The notes under the pieces are model-generated. The model saw only the letters and a program-made list of their open reading frames with translations, ran no database searches and was not told the DNA's origin. A stretch of DNA of 64,000 bases from Heterotrichella gracilis (Eukaryota > Sar > Xanthophyceae > Tribonematales > Xanthonemataceae), in contig JAULBX010009880.1 in NCBI GenBank assembly GCA_032358255.1, positions 1 through 64,000 on the forward strand, written 5' to 3'. The position numbers were made by a program, and so were the translations under genes. Below are positions 43,601 to 51,710 of the stretch, in pieces; positions within the stretch are counted from its first letter, which is position 1, and each line of letters begins with the position of its first letter.

Positions 43601-45908
43601 CTGATAAAAAGACTACACCTTTTGTATGCTCAACAACACGCTGCATGAATTCACCGGTATTGCTCGACCCGCTCGAATTATGCGATTCGTCCATAATGAA
43701 TAAATTATCCTTTGATATGTGCAACAGGAAATTAGGTTTGGTTGGTTTTTTTGTTGGTGAATTGAACTGCGAATAAGTACCTGCTACAAAATCATACCAG
43801 GCAGGAATTTCCTGACTTTCAAAAATTGCTTCTTGTTCTGTAGGAGGTAATGCCTGATAAATAATATTTCCTTCTTCATCTTTAATATCTGATTTAGCTT
43901 CTTTACCATTTACGATAAATGGTTTTAGATGGGCGGAACCAATGGCTGAGAGATCACGGTACAAACTGGAAAACAAACTTGCTTTTTCTGTTATGAATAT
44001 TGGCTTTAAGCCTTGCAGCACTCCATAACGTATCATGGCAGCGGCAATCCGACCTTTACCTATGCCAGTTTGATCTCCAATAATAGTCCCTTGGTTTCTG
44101 CCTTCGATATTATAAATTGCCATTGCCACCGCATCAATTTGTTCGGCAGATAAAGCTTTACATAGAGCTGTGTGAGTGGAATACCCTAAACGATGGCGAA
44201 CAAAATTATCTACGTTTCCACCAACTTCTAATTTAATTCTATCCAGGGCTGCATGTGTTTCAAAACTCATTGAATCGGGAACTTGGGTGTTAAGAACTAC
44301 ACAGGCCTGTGAAGAAGGGGTGTAGGGTGAATTAAGTTCTTGTGAGTTTTTATTTTTAAAGAGGGAGAGCAAATCCATTGCTTCTTTCTCTAAAGTTTTC
44401 ATATCCATATTAGTCGTATTGATTTGATCTGTTTTATTCTCACCTACGAATTGCATTATCCTTTCATAGAGTGCGTCAAAGGATTTAATGACAACATCCC
44501 TTTCAGGATTTTTTGTGGGAGCAACTCCCTGCGGTTTTGTTTTTCTGCCATCAATGAGAATTAATCGCACAGGAAATGCTGTGCCTTGGCGAGAGTATAA
44601 TTTATGTCCGTCAATTTGAATGACATCTAGGACGTTGTAATGGTGATAGAGATAATTGAAAAATATCCTGTTCTTGCCTGCCTGGATTCTACCAAGTGCA
44701 TCCCAACGGGTATGGCTGCCAATAATTATTGCCGCTTTTCCGTTCTCCTTCATCACGTCTAATGCCCTTAAACTCATTAGGTGATCGAGATCGCTTATCG
44801 GAAATGTGTTATAATCAACGAACTTGTTTAATCTACCAAAAGGAGGATTTGTTAGAATTGCATCAAATTTTTGTCCAATAGGAGCTAGTGCTTTTGTAGC
44901 GTCTGAACTTGTTACTTCTAAAAAACCTTGTGTCTTTAAATTACGGTTACGGATAAAATCAATTTCATTGACAATTATATTTTTTGGATAACCTGCAATC
45001 GTTAAAAGACCATTTCCGGCACTTGGCTCAAAGGCACGGTAATCTGGTTTGTATTCTATTGGCAGATTGCAAAACACACCCATCAGATAGGCTATAGGTG
45101 CAGGGGTAGAGTACTGTTGTAACAACATGCTTTGACTTGTGCGGTGCGAAAGCGTCACCTGATCGTGATAGAGTTTGACGATTCGTTCAAATTTTTCACT
45201 AATGCTTCCATTATCAAGTGCGATTTCTCTTCCTACATTTACGATGGCGAGTTCAGTCAATTCTTTTATTTCTGTTTTGTCATCAATTTTTAGAGAACGG
45301 GCTAAATTTTCAATGCTTCTTTTGTTGTGTTGGTAGCCCATCCTGAGATCTTTCTCTACGAAACCAACAAATTCTTTTAGATTGGCCGAAAGAGTGTCTC
45401 TGCTGTTCGACCCTAATAGACCCTCATCACCAAATGAAAAATAACTATCCTTTGTAAGAATTAAATGCTCTATTACATCTATTTCCATGAGTTTTGCCCC
45501 AGCCTTTATTTTATTAGTCATATCCTTGTCTTGCTGACTAGGAAGGGTATTGCCGCTTGGATGGTTATGACAAAGAATCATGGCGGTTGCAGCACATTTT
45601 AATGCCACTCCCAAAATGATCCTCAGATCAACGACTGTGCCTGCGATGCCACCTTTAGAATGTTTATAATAACCTATGACATTTAATGAACGGTTGACAT
45701 ACAAGACGGTGAAATACTCCTGTAATTCAATCTCTCCTTTATTAAAGGTACCACGGATAAAATCTGCCGCTACACGAGAAGCAGTAATTTTTCCATTGAA
45801 CTTATGATTGCTTGTACGATCATAACTCACTTTGATTTCAGGTACATTGATTACAGGAGTCTTCACTCCACATAAAACAAGTTCATCTATGCTTTTATCT
45901 TTAGTCAT
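40695..45908 (-). CDS. RadC-like JAB / DNA methyltransferase / strawberry-notch helicase fusion
   Basis: 1737 residues. Residues 20-150 are a RadC-type JAB domain with LCHNHPSGNTLPSQQD near 115. A Rossmann methyltransferase follows, with LTNPPFGRLNKF near 352. Next comes a superfamily 2 helicase of the strawberry-notch type: GDQTGIGKGRIAAAMI near 612, LFIMDESHNSSG near 740, QKRGRTDRTGQIYRP near 1136. The last 500 residues are coiled coil and unrecognised. Methyltransferase-helicase giants are known in phages, for example DarB of P1, which protects DNA from restriction. Such a role, or a role in replication, is inferred. Confidence 0.85.
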   Translation of the reverse strand: MTKDKSIDELVLCGVKTPVINVPEIKVSYDRTSNHKFNGKITASRVAADFIRGTFNKGEIELQEYFTVLYVNRSLNVIGYYKHSKGGIAGTVVDLRIILGVALKCAATAMILCHNHPSGNTLPSQQDKDMTNKIKAGAKLMEIDVIEHLILTKDSYFSFGDEGLLGSNSRDTLSANLKEFVGFVEKDLRMGYQHNKRSIENLARSLKIDDKTEIKELTELAIVNVGREIALDNGSISEKFERIVKLYHDQVTLSHRTSQSMLLQQYSTPAPIAYLMGVFCNLPIEYKPDYRAFEPSAGNGLLTIAGYPKNIIVNEIDFIRNRNLKTQGFLEVTSSDATKALAPIGQKFDAILTNPPFGRLNKFVDYNTFPISDLDHLMSLRALDVMKENGKAAIIIGSHTRWDALGRIQAGKNRIFFNYLYHHYNVLDVIQIDGHKLYSRQGTAFPVRLILIDGRKTKPQGVAPTKNPERDVVIKSFDALYERIMQFVGENKTDQINTTNMDMKTLEKEAMDLLSLFKNKNSQELNSPYTPSSQACVVLNTQVPDSMSFETHAALDRIKLEVGGNVDNFVRHRLGYSTHTALCKALSAEQIDAVAMAIYNIEGRNQGTIIGDQTGIGKGRIAAAMIRYGVLQGLKPIFITEKASLFSSLYRDLSAIGSAHLKPFIVNGKEAKSDIKDEEGNIIYQALPPTEQEAIFESQEIPAWYDFVAGTYSQFNSPTKKPTKPNFLLHISKDNLFIMDESHNSSGSSNTGEFMQRVVEHTKGVVFLSATFAKRPDNMPIYAMKTAISEANLSKDDLIEAIQKGGVALQEILSSQLVAEGQMIRRERSFEGVEVNYITLDKLEQQHCQIADNVTKILRDIIAFQSRHIDKIVEELDKIAVAEGKEVTLREGTSQAGVDNIPYFSKVFNVINQMLFSIKADAVADRAIERLKHGKKPVIAFASTMGSFIEQMESDSGLPVGDGDLINMDFSEVLRRGLNGIMRYTEKDVNGASVYKKFDLSELNEDARGEYTRILAEINSVSTGISISPIDMILQKLESAGYRVAEVTGRKYSIQPNAKGNKGLVTSRKKIATNDAFRMFNNNEIDVLMINQSGSTGESAHAIITPKVPKSEVKQRVMIVLQAELDINIEVQKRGRTDRTGQIYRPIYDYVTSAISAEKRLMMMLQKKLKSLDANTTSNQKQSIKILDVPDFLNKYGDKIVKEYLLENKEINKLLGDPLHLEASNGEEEKSEEDNENAAHKVTGRVAVLSTKMQAEFYTEITERYNDYVEYLKQIGEYDLEVEALDLKTETIESSIKTMGKGGESAFGDDSILEKVSANILKKPFKKTELENLLKETLAGKTSEEHKKELLKDFSNSMAERLQLEINNSNDKYDELIKDIPNEKKVQITLEKQGQGAYQAEIKKREKELNTAREEALAQLDKSYKNKEQHLGRILSFFVIGRKLAFPIVSFENGTETALAVSLGVLINKKKKNPFAPSAIKIRIAIASSSKYFSIPASFNDDISAIISSSFNIQTPETTELLDEWEEEIKQKTKDRGIRYLITGNLLQAFSGDTGKLVSYTTLSGDTKKGILMPEEWRPQEVAKQKVDVPILKALPLLKSMTNGTALFGSSEIAFFKAGNKYSIIVPSARSRGGAIYMDQEIWPLITNNKFETSADKMQATLPEENIEDLAKILQSKHSVSIALGQNQLAHIKTNAERISNRKKIVPPTDEDETELERIRLLDLEAEALVLLFEMAA

Positions 45909-45920
45909 TGCAGGTCAATT

Positions 45921-46493
45921 TTAGGAGTAAGTCAAAATCTCACGATCAAGCCATGAGTTTGTGAAATTTTTGTTTCCGTTTGCCCATGTATATACATCGA
46001 CATCTCCAACTTTTTGTATTTTTTGGATTGCCCATAAGGGAGCTTCCTGATTGGTTCCGGTTACAAGTGCAAAACCTTTGTAAATTACTCCTGCTCCACC
46101 GTCGTCCACCAATAATGCCTCATAGAAGATTTTGTTATCAATGGTTGTAACTAGCGTTCGCATAGTTGTGATGGAAGCATTCATTGTAGTGAGAATGTCT
46201 ATTTCTTCTACTTGTTTGGCCTCCGTTGCGCTTCCCACAGCCGAACCCCCAGAGGCCGGAGCCATAAAATCATTTATCGCATCTCTTAATGCTCCTGCAT
46301 TTGGTGTTACAGGTGAGGTTACATCGACATAAGGAATGAAAATATTATGCAATGCGCCCTGTCCAATATCTATTTTAAGGATGGTTGCTTTAATAATAGA
46401 AATTTCTATTATTTGACTTTTGTTTACATTTCTAATAAGAGCGCCATTAGTTATCTTAATACTTGCTCCGTTATTGCTTATTTGAACTGGCAT
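45921..46493 (-). CDS. putative structural protein
   Basis: 190 residues opening MPVQISNNGASIKITNG, a beta-rich start with IGQGALHNIFIPYVDV, a short helical stretch with a Gly/Ser linker (residues 78-110) and a beta-rich end. Proteins with this opening are carried by several Bacteroidota phages as I recall them. Position between lysis and replication genes. Role as a virion protein inferred. Confidence 0.5.
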   Translation of the reverse strand: MPVQISNNGASIKITNGALIRNVNKSQIIEISIIKATILKIDIGQGALHNIFIPYVDVTSPVTPNAGALRDAINDFMAPASGGSAVGSATEAKQVEEIDILTTMNASITTMRTLVTTIDNKIFYEALLVDDGGAGVIYKGFALVTGTNQEAPLWAIQKIQKVGDVDVYTWANGNKNFTNSWLDREILTYS

Positions 46494-46517
46494 GATTTTA
46501 AGTTTTATTTGTTTTAG

Positions 46518-46679
46518 TTATTTTGATGTTGCTTTTGCAATAAGTTCACCTACCCAGGCTCCCACAAATCCCCCGATCATTACATAAGGAACTACATCTT
46601 TCGCATGTGCTTTACCGTAATAGTAGGATGCAAGGGAGCCAAGCAAAGTGAAGGTTGAGACAAGAGTTTTTTCTTTCAT
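46518..46679 (-). CDS. small membrane protein (53 aa), holin-like
   Basis: The frame reads MKEKTLVSTFTLLGSLASYY and then VVPYVMIGGFVGAWVGELIA before a short polar end. Two hydrophobic segments, no charged residues inside them. It fills the gap between 46493 and 46688 and sits inside the lysis block, so holin or small virion membrane protein is likely. Confidence 0.55.
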   Translation of the reverse strand: MKEKTLVSTFTLLGSLASYYYGKAHAKDVVPYVMIGGFVGAWVGELIAKATSK

Positions 46680-46687
46680 TGATAGTA

Positions 46688-47344
46688 TTATTTAAGTGAT
46701 TGAGTGAGTAAGAGCGAAGTTGTAATACCGGATAGAATCAATAAACCTCCGGCTAGTAGTTTATTTTGCCTTGACTTTTTTCTTTGGTTTTTGTAAGCGG
46801 TGTTTAATTGTTGAGTAAGAATTTGGTTTCTGAGCTCCTGTTCTTTTTGTAAGTCTCTAAAATTATTTTCTACCTGCTTATGAATAAGGATTGAACTATC
46901 CCTAATTGCGACAACTGCTTCTAGTGTATGTATTGTTTGATCGCAAGCCGTATCGCTTAATTGTTGCTGAGTTATGAGGGAATCCAGTAAAGGGTTTAAA
47001 CTACCTTTGGTAAGAATTGCAGAATCAATATTTGTGATTGCTCTTTTTAATTGATCCTGGTAATACTTTTCTTTGAGACGGTAAGCGGAAATTGACTTTT
47101 TCTTTTCAGTTGCAATTAACCTCAAACTATCGTTTACGTTTTCTAAGTGAGATAATTTGTTCTCGTATTTTGTAATTGCTTCTAACTTTTCTTTTTTCTC
47201 CCTTCGCCATTGGTTCAAGAAAATAGTGTCCTGTAAGGATGTTTCCACCTGCTTTGGTGTTTGTACAAATTCACAAGTCCCTAATACAGCAATACAAATT
47301 AATAAGGCTGCGATAATTCCATTTTTTACTTTTGAGGCTTCCAT
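46688..47344 (-). CDS. spanin-like coiled-coil membrane protein
   Basis: 218 residues: N-terminal helix (IIAALLICIAVLGTCEF), a long coiled coil (residues 40-190) and a second hydrophobic helix at the end (LLAGGLLILSGITTSLLL). Phage spanins have an inner-membrane helix and a coiled coil across the periplasm. The second helix is atypical for Rz. It sits next to holin-like and amidase genes. Confidence 0.5.
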   Translation of the reverse strand: MEASKVKNGIIAALLICIAVLGTCEFVQTPKQVETSLQDTIFLNQWRREKKEKLEAITKYENKLSHLENVNDSLRLIATEKKKSISAYRLKEKYYQDQLKRAITNIDSAILTKGSLNPLLDSLITQQQLSDTACDQTIHTLEAVVAIRDSSILIHKQVENNFRDLQKEQELRNQILTQQLNTAYKNQRKKSRQNKLLAGGLLILSGITTSLLLTQSLK

Positions 47345-47357
47345 ATTATTTCGGTTT

Positions 47358-47579
47358 TTAGATGTTAGTGTTTGGTTTTTTTTCGATGCTATACCCGAAG
47401 CACCCAGCGGCTATGAGACTCACAATTGAATAAAACATATATTCAGGAGTGGAGATATTAAATACCAGTTGCGCAATCCAACTGGCAACTACAAGAAGCA
47501 TACTGATTGCGATAATCACTTCTCTCAGGCTATACCCGTTTGTTTTGTCCTTTAACAGATCTTTCAAAAAATCACTCAT
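47358..47579 (-). CDS. holin-like protein (73 aa)
   Basis: Charged N-terminus, two membrane helices (VIIAISMLLVVASWIAQLVF and MFYSIVSLIAAGCFG) and a basic tail. It overlaps the upstream gene by 8 bp. Position between peptidoglycan enzymes and a spanin-like gene supports a holin role. Confidence 0.6.
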   Translation of the reverse strand: MSDFLKDLLKDKTNGYSLREVIIAISMLLVVASWIAQLVFNISTPEYMFYSIVSLIAAGCFGYSIEKKPNTNI

Positions 47580-48261
47580 GTAGAAGTTTGTTTTTTTGTT
47601 TGCTATTAAAATAAAAGTGCCCTGCGATTCCTAAACCTAGAACTGCTCCTAAGAAATAAGTCATCATCTTGAGTTTTCTTCGTTGAACTGTTCTAAAATC
47701 AATCAGCGTATAAGTGAACATGTTTCCAAGTCTTGCCTTATGTTGTTCGCAGAGCTTCATAAAGACTTCAAAATCACTGGCGTTTTCAAATACCTGGCAG
47801 CCTGCCGAATTTTTATCTACAGATTTGGTTGTTCCAACTTTATTGGCTCGGTGTACATTAATCCCGTACTGGCCTGTTTCTTTTTTTCCGTTGTAAAAAT
47901 CCAATGTAGCGTTGCGGTCATAATCACGCATAATGCTGATTGGTTTTGCCTGAACCAGAGCCTTGTATTGTCCTCTATGCAGGCCAATAGCATGGGAGTT
48001 AATATTTTGCCCTTCCGCAACAATAGCTGTTCCTTGGGGCTGCATTGGGTTTTTGAGCCAAAACGTTCCTGGGTCTGTTGTGATTTTAAAAATATGATAC
48101 TCCCATTTACTAGGGCTTGATTTGTAAAACACATGCAACTCATCATCAAAACGATTGGGTACAATACTCTTGCTTCTCAGTCCCACGATATTTAATTCGT
48201 AGAGACGTGTGAAGAGTTTATAACCCTTGAACTTTAGTAATGCTTTGATTTTGCTTAACAT
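47572..48261 (-). CDS. L,D-transpeptidase-like cell-wall enzyme with C-terminal anchor
   Basis: 229 residues. GINVHRANK near residue 137 and NSAGCQVF near 153 give the His...Ser-x-Gly-Cys pattern of L,D-transpeptidase-like (YkuD-type) enzymes. A membrane helix lies at about 207-222. Likely acts on peptidoglycan in lysis or particle entry. The exact family is not recognised. Confidence 0.55.
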   Translation of the reverse strand: MLSKIKALLKFKGYKLFTRLYELNIVGLRSKSIVPNRFDDELHVFYKSSPSKWEYHIFKITTDPGTFWLKNPMQPQGTAIVAEGQNINSHAIGLHRGQYKALVQAKPISIMRDYDRNATLDFYNGKKETGQYGINVHRANKVGTTKSVDKNSAGCQVFENASDFEVFMKLCEQHKARLGNMFTYTLIDFRTVQRRKLKMMTYFLGAVLGLGIAGHFYFNSKQKNKLLHE

Positions 48262-48274
48262 GGCCGTGAGAGTT

Positions 48275-48712
48275 TTAAAGAAAGTCAGGTGTGTAATTTG
48301 CCAGCCAAGTCTTTACATCAAAACAGGGACACTCTTTTTTTACTTCAGGGAAATCTCTGTGTCCAACAACTTTAGCATTTGGATAACGTTCTGTGAGTTC
48401 CACGATCTTATTGAACATGGATTTTAATTGGTTAGGAGTACGGGTGTCTTTTGGCTTTCCTTCTTTATCTATTCCACCGATGTAGCTAATACTGATACAC
48501 TCGTTGTTATGAGCGTAAACACCATTACTGTTTTTATCTTCATCTCTCAACTTCACTACTTCTCCATCTTTTTTAATGATGTAGTGATAGCCGGGTGTGC
48601 CGTTCCATTTTTTTACTTCTCTCCAGTAGTTTTGAATACTTTCAATTTTTGTTTCCGGTAAAGTGGCGGTGCAATGGATAACGATGAACTTTACATTTCT
48701 TGCGTTTTTCAT
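48275..48712 (-). CDS. N-acetylmuramoyl-L-alanine amidase, T7-lysozyme type
   Basis: 145 residues, the whole Amidase_2 fold: IVIHCTATLP (zinc His), YHYIIKKDGEV, CISISYIGG, VVGHRDFPEVKKECPCFD (second His and Cys ligand). It cuts the bond between muramic acid and the stem peptide. It is 13 bp from the L,D-transpeptidase-like gene. The endolysin of the element. Confidence 0.9.
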   Translation of the reverse strand: MKNARNVKFIVIHCTATLPETKIESIQNYWREVKKWNGTPGYHYIIKKDGEVVKLRDEDKNSNGVYAHNNECISISYIGGIDKEGKPKDTRTPNQLKSMFNKIVELTERYPNAKVVGHRDFPEVKKECPCFDVKTWLANYTPDFL

Positions 48713-48791
48713 AGTGTTTGTTTTAATGAGATTAGTAATTCACTCTTATTTTTGTCTTTTTTTTGTTTGCGTTTTTATTTCTGGTTTATGT

Positions 48792-49577
48792 TTAGGATTT
48801 GTAATAGTTGACATACTTGCTCTCTACAAGAAAAAATTGTTTGTCGCTTTCAAACATTGTGTGGTTTCCACGTTTGGCAATTTCTCTGCCGAGAACCATA
48901 TTCACGGGAACAGGAACGGAGGTTTTAGAATCTTTCCAAACATTTGTTGCACCTATCGTAATTAAGAGTGGTTTATCCTCAATGCCGGACAAAGACCATT
49001 TTTTTCCATCATATTTTAAGCCCATTGCGTTAAAGGCTTTGCGGAATGCTTGTTTTTGTGTTTCAACTTTGAACGTAGAGAGAAGGCCGTTAACCAAAGT
49101 TTGACGAACACCTGCAAGTAGCAGTGTGCTGAAAACTCTATTGACTGCACTATAATCATTTATGTTTTTAATTCCTTTGAGTAGGTCAAATGATTTCTTA
49201 AAATCTTTTTTCACAACAGCAGTGTGTATCGCTTTTGCAAGAGTTGAGGCGTTTATTTGTTTTGCTTGTGAGGTGCTTGATTTTGTTTGCCTGGCTCCTG
49301 GTTGGGTCTGGTTTTTTGAAGTGTCATTTTGAGTTTGTGTTTTCTTTTTTTGCGCGGCTTTTGGTTTGGATTTTGGAATACTGTTTGAGCTATTTGTTGT
49401 TTTAAATTCACGAGCCTCATTTTTAACTGAAACTTCTTCTTTGTTTTTTTTGTAATACTTTATTCCAAAAAAAGTTAGTACTCCAGTAGCTACTAAGCCC
49501 AAGCTTAAAAAGAACCATTTCTTTTTATTGCTTTTATTTGGAGCTTGTTCTTTAGTTTTTCTATTTGAGTTTTTCAT
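48792..49577 (-). CDS. membrane-anchored protein with helical C-terminal domain
   Basis: 261 residues: basic start, a membrane helix (WFFLSLGLVATGVLTFFGI), a long Lys/Thr/Gln/Ser linker (45-105), then a helical domain (LAKAIHTAVVKKDFKKSFDLL, INDYSAVNRVF) that faintly repeats the annexin-like pattern of the two upstream genes. Probable virion membrane protein. Confidence 0.5.
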   Translation of the reverse strand: MKNSNRKTKEQAPNKSNKKKWFFLSLGLVATGVLTFFGIKYYKKNKEEVSVKNEAREFKTTNSSNSIPKSKPKAAQKKKTQTQNDTSKNQTQPGARQTKSSTSQAKQINASTLAKAIHTAVVKKDFKKSFDLLKGIKNINDYSAVNRVFSTLLLAGVRQTLVNGLLSTFKVETQKQAFRKAFNAMGLKYDGKKWSLSGIEDKPLLITIGATNVWKDSKTSVPVPVNMVLGREIAKRGNHTMFESDKQFFLVESKYVNYYKS

Positions 49578-49583
49578 TTTCTT

Positions 49584-49775
49584 TTATGATTTAGGTTTAT
49601 TGGTAAGGGCAATCATATAGTTAGTGTAATCGCTTGCCGATAACTCAGATTTGAGATCTGAGAGCAATTGTGTTTTGTATTCTTTGAAATAGGCTACTCC
49701 AACATTGATGAAAGATCTTTGGGTAGGTATTTCCTCAAGTACTGTCTTTATTGCGACTTCATCTGTTCCAGGCAT
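49584..49775 (-). CDS. small annexin-like repeat protein (63 aa)
   Basis: PGTDEVAIKTVLEEIPTQRS and FKEYKTQLLSDLKSELS follow the GTDE...L...DLKSELSG consensus of one annexin repeat. It sits directly below the membrane-anchored protein at 49782-50282, which holds a similar repeat. Calcium or lipid binding is possible but not shown. Described only as part of the virus-like element. Confidence 0.5.
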   Translation of the reverse strand: MPGTDEVAIKTVLEEIPTQRSFINVGVAYFKEYKTQLLSDLKSELSASDYTNYMIALTNKPKS

Positions 49776-49781
49776 AAAGGA

Positions 49782-50282
49782 TTACACCTTATCAAAGGCA
49801 GACTTTAATCTGATCGCCCAAGCTCTGTATAAAACTTCCCCCGGTAAAGTTCCTCCAACCTTATCTGGTTTACCTTCTTTGATCTGAATCATTTCTCTGT
49901 ATTCGGAGGATTGCAGTTCTTTGTACATGTCATTGTACATGCCTGTTCCAAACTGCTTTTGATATTCAAGGGCTATTTCATTAAACTGCTCTTTACTTTT
50001 TATTTTGGTAAGAATGTTTCTCAGGGCTATAGTGTCTGTTCCAAATTGTCCATCATTTTCAAAAGCCATTTTAATGAGCTTAGCAGTTGTTGGTGCGTTG
50101 CCATCTTGAAAACTTTGAGCATCGGAATTTTTTGCTTTGTTGTTCTTAATGTATTTTGCCCCAAAGTGAATCACAGTACCAACCGCAACACCTACTAAAA
50201 GGGTGTAGCCAATTTTCTCCTTGATGGATAAACCTTGATTTTTGGAGGCTTGCGGATTGGTATGTGTGATTGTTTGATTCAT
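49782..50282 (-). CDS. membrane-anchored annexin-like repeat protein
   Basis: 166 residues. A membrane helix lies at about 25-43 (IGYTLLVGVAVGTVIHFGA), followed by FGTDTIALRNILTKIKSKEQ and YNDMYKELQSSEYREM, an annexin-like repeat. Helical domains with this motif occur in some bacterial and viral proteins. Likely a virion membrane or entry protein (inference). Confidence 0.55.
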   Translation of the reverse strand: MNQTITHTNPQASKNQGLSIKEKIGYTLLVGVAVGTVIHFGAKYIKNNKAKNSDAQSFQDGNAPTTAKLIKMAFENDGQFGTDTIALRNILTKIKSKEQFNEIALEYQKQFGTGMYNDMYKELQSSEYREMIQIKEGKPDKVGGTLPGEVLYRAWAIRLKSAFDKV

Positions 50283-50300
50283 TTTTTGTCATTAAAAAAT

Positions 50301-50483
50301 TTATACTCCGAGTGCTTGTTTTGCCATTGCGGTTTTTACCGGATCATGTTTGATGATGTAGGCGAGTTTTTCTAGTTCTTTTGCACTTAATTTTGCAGCA
50401 AGGGTTGTTAGGGCTTGCATTTTGGTATCGGCTTCCGGTTCATTACTGGCGCTGATCTCTAGGTCATAGCTGTATTTGCTCAT
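50301..50483 (-). CDS. small helical protein (60 aa)
   Basis: Polar start, then two helices (KMQALTTLAAKLSAKELEKLA and VKTAMAKQALG). No membrane segment. Lies 18 bp above the annexin-like gene and 36 bp below the coiled-coil gene. Unknown. Confidence 0.45.
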   Translation of the reverse strand: MSKYSYDLEISASNEPEADTKMQALTTLAAKLSAKELEKLAYIIKHDPVKTAMAKQALGV

Positions 50484-50519
50484 GGTTTATTTTTTAAATG
50501 ATTATTAGGATTTTGTTTT

Positions 50520-51380
50520 TTATTCCTCCTCTTGCAAGAGATCAAGCACTGGTCGGATTTGAGCTTTGTCCTTGCTCAGTAACTCCAAGATGTCAATCAC
50601 CAGTTGCATTTCTTCTTCCGTGAAGTGTTTTTGAATTTCTTTGAAAAGCTTTAGGAATTCTTTTTCTTGTGGGGTGAGTTCGACGGTGTTTGCTGCTTTC
50701 TCTTTCTTTTTAAAAGAAACTTCTGCGTCAGGCTGTTCGGATTGTTCTGTGCCTTTTTCAGTGTCTCTGTCGATAATTCCTGCAATGCCATTTAGAGCCG
50801 GAACCTGCGCGATTAAATGTGTGTTACGTCTTACGATTCCTTCTAAAGCAACTGATACAATTTCACCAATGTGCATTCCGCCAATTTTGTTACCGTTAGC
50901 TTTTGCTGTTTCAATGCCTTTTTCTAATTGTTCGATGTAAATTTCTTTTTCATCAAGTTCTGCATTGAGTTCATTGATCTCTTGTTTTAGCGCCTTAATT
51001 TCCAGAGTTTCAATTGCTTTTTTATCTCTGTTGTTTCTTAGGGTAGCAAGATCATTTTTTGTAAATGTTCTGAACTCGATTCCGTTGAGTCCCTGGTCTA
51101 AGGCCTCGGCCTGATTCTGAGCTTTCATAGAGAACACGAATTGATCGTTACGTGGGGAAGCCCCTGAACAATAAATCACAATTTTGATTTGATTGGTCTC
51201 GGCTGTCATGTAATCCTCATAGCCATCAAACTCATTAGGTTCATCTGTTTTTTGAACTGCTTTTAAGGAATCCACAAAGATTTCGTAGAATTTTGCTTGA
51301 CCTTTACTGGCCATTGCTTCGAGGTGACTTTTAAGGCGGTCAACTTTTTGTTGGTCGAATTTGTCGAATTGAATAGGCAT
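50520..51380 (-). CDS. coiled-coil protein, candidate scaffold
   Basis: 286 residues. The N-terminal alpha/beta domain opens MPIQFDKFDQQKVDRLKSHL; a coiled coil follows (IETLEIKALKQEINELNAEL...), then LNGIAGIIDRD, an acidic linker and a helical end. Proteins with this opening recur in Bacteroidota. Next to candidate capsid genes, so scaffold or minor virion protein is plausible. Confidence 0.5.
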   Translation of the reverse strand: MPIQFDKFDQQKVDRLKSHLEAMASKGQAKFYEIFVDSLKAVQKTDEPNEFDGYEDYMTAETNQIKIVIYCSGASPRNDQFVFSMKAQNQAEALDQGLNGIEFRTFTKNDLATLRNNRDKKAIETLEIKALKQEINELNAELDEKEIYIEQLEKGIETAKANGNKIGGMHIGEIVSVALEGIVRRNTHLIAQVPALNGIAGIIDRDTEKGTEQSEQPDAEVSFKKKEKAANTVELTPQEKEFLKLFKEIQKHFTEEEMQLVIDILELLSKDKAQIRPVLDLLQEEE

Positions 51381-51392
51381 GATTTTTTGGTT

Positions 51393-51707
51393 TTAGTTTT
51401 TAAGAATTATTTGGAGAAATTTGATGTGCTTAATTGTTGCTGAGTAATTGTTTATTGAAATTGTACCTTGATGCTCATGATGTAATTCGTTGGCGCTTGA
51501 ATCACTCAGGTCATAAAAACCGAAGTCAGAAGTAATACTCACATCGGACACATCATCAAGCAGAATAAAAAGCTGATTGTATGCGTCAATTTCCATTGTG
51601 GTATTTGGCTGCACAACAAGATGCTCGAAGCAGGTATAATATTCTGTACCAATTCCCCTGTCATTCATTCTGCGGGCTGCAAGTGCTAATGCCAATATTT
51701 CTGTCAT
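51393..51707 (-). CDS. small beta-rich protein (104 aa)
   Basis: Helical start (EILALALAARRMNDRG) then mostly strands (TTMEIDAYNQLFILLDDVSD, TISINNYSATIKHIKFLQI). Fits a small jelly-roll or spike domain. No family recognised. Confidence 0.45.
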   Translation of the reverse strand: MTEILALALAARRMNDRGIGTEYYTCFEHLVVQPNTTMEIDAYNQLFILLDDVSDVSITSDFGFYDLSDSSANELHHEHQGTISINNYSATIKHIKFLQIILKN

Positions 51708-51710
51708 GGT

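Noticed and set aside
47683-48120. Plus-strand frame of 145 codons
   Set aside because: Antisense shadow of the L,D-transpeptidase-like gene.
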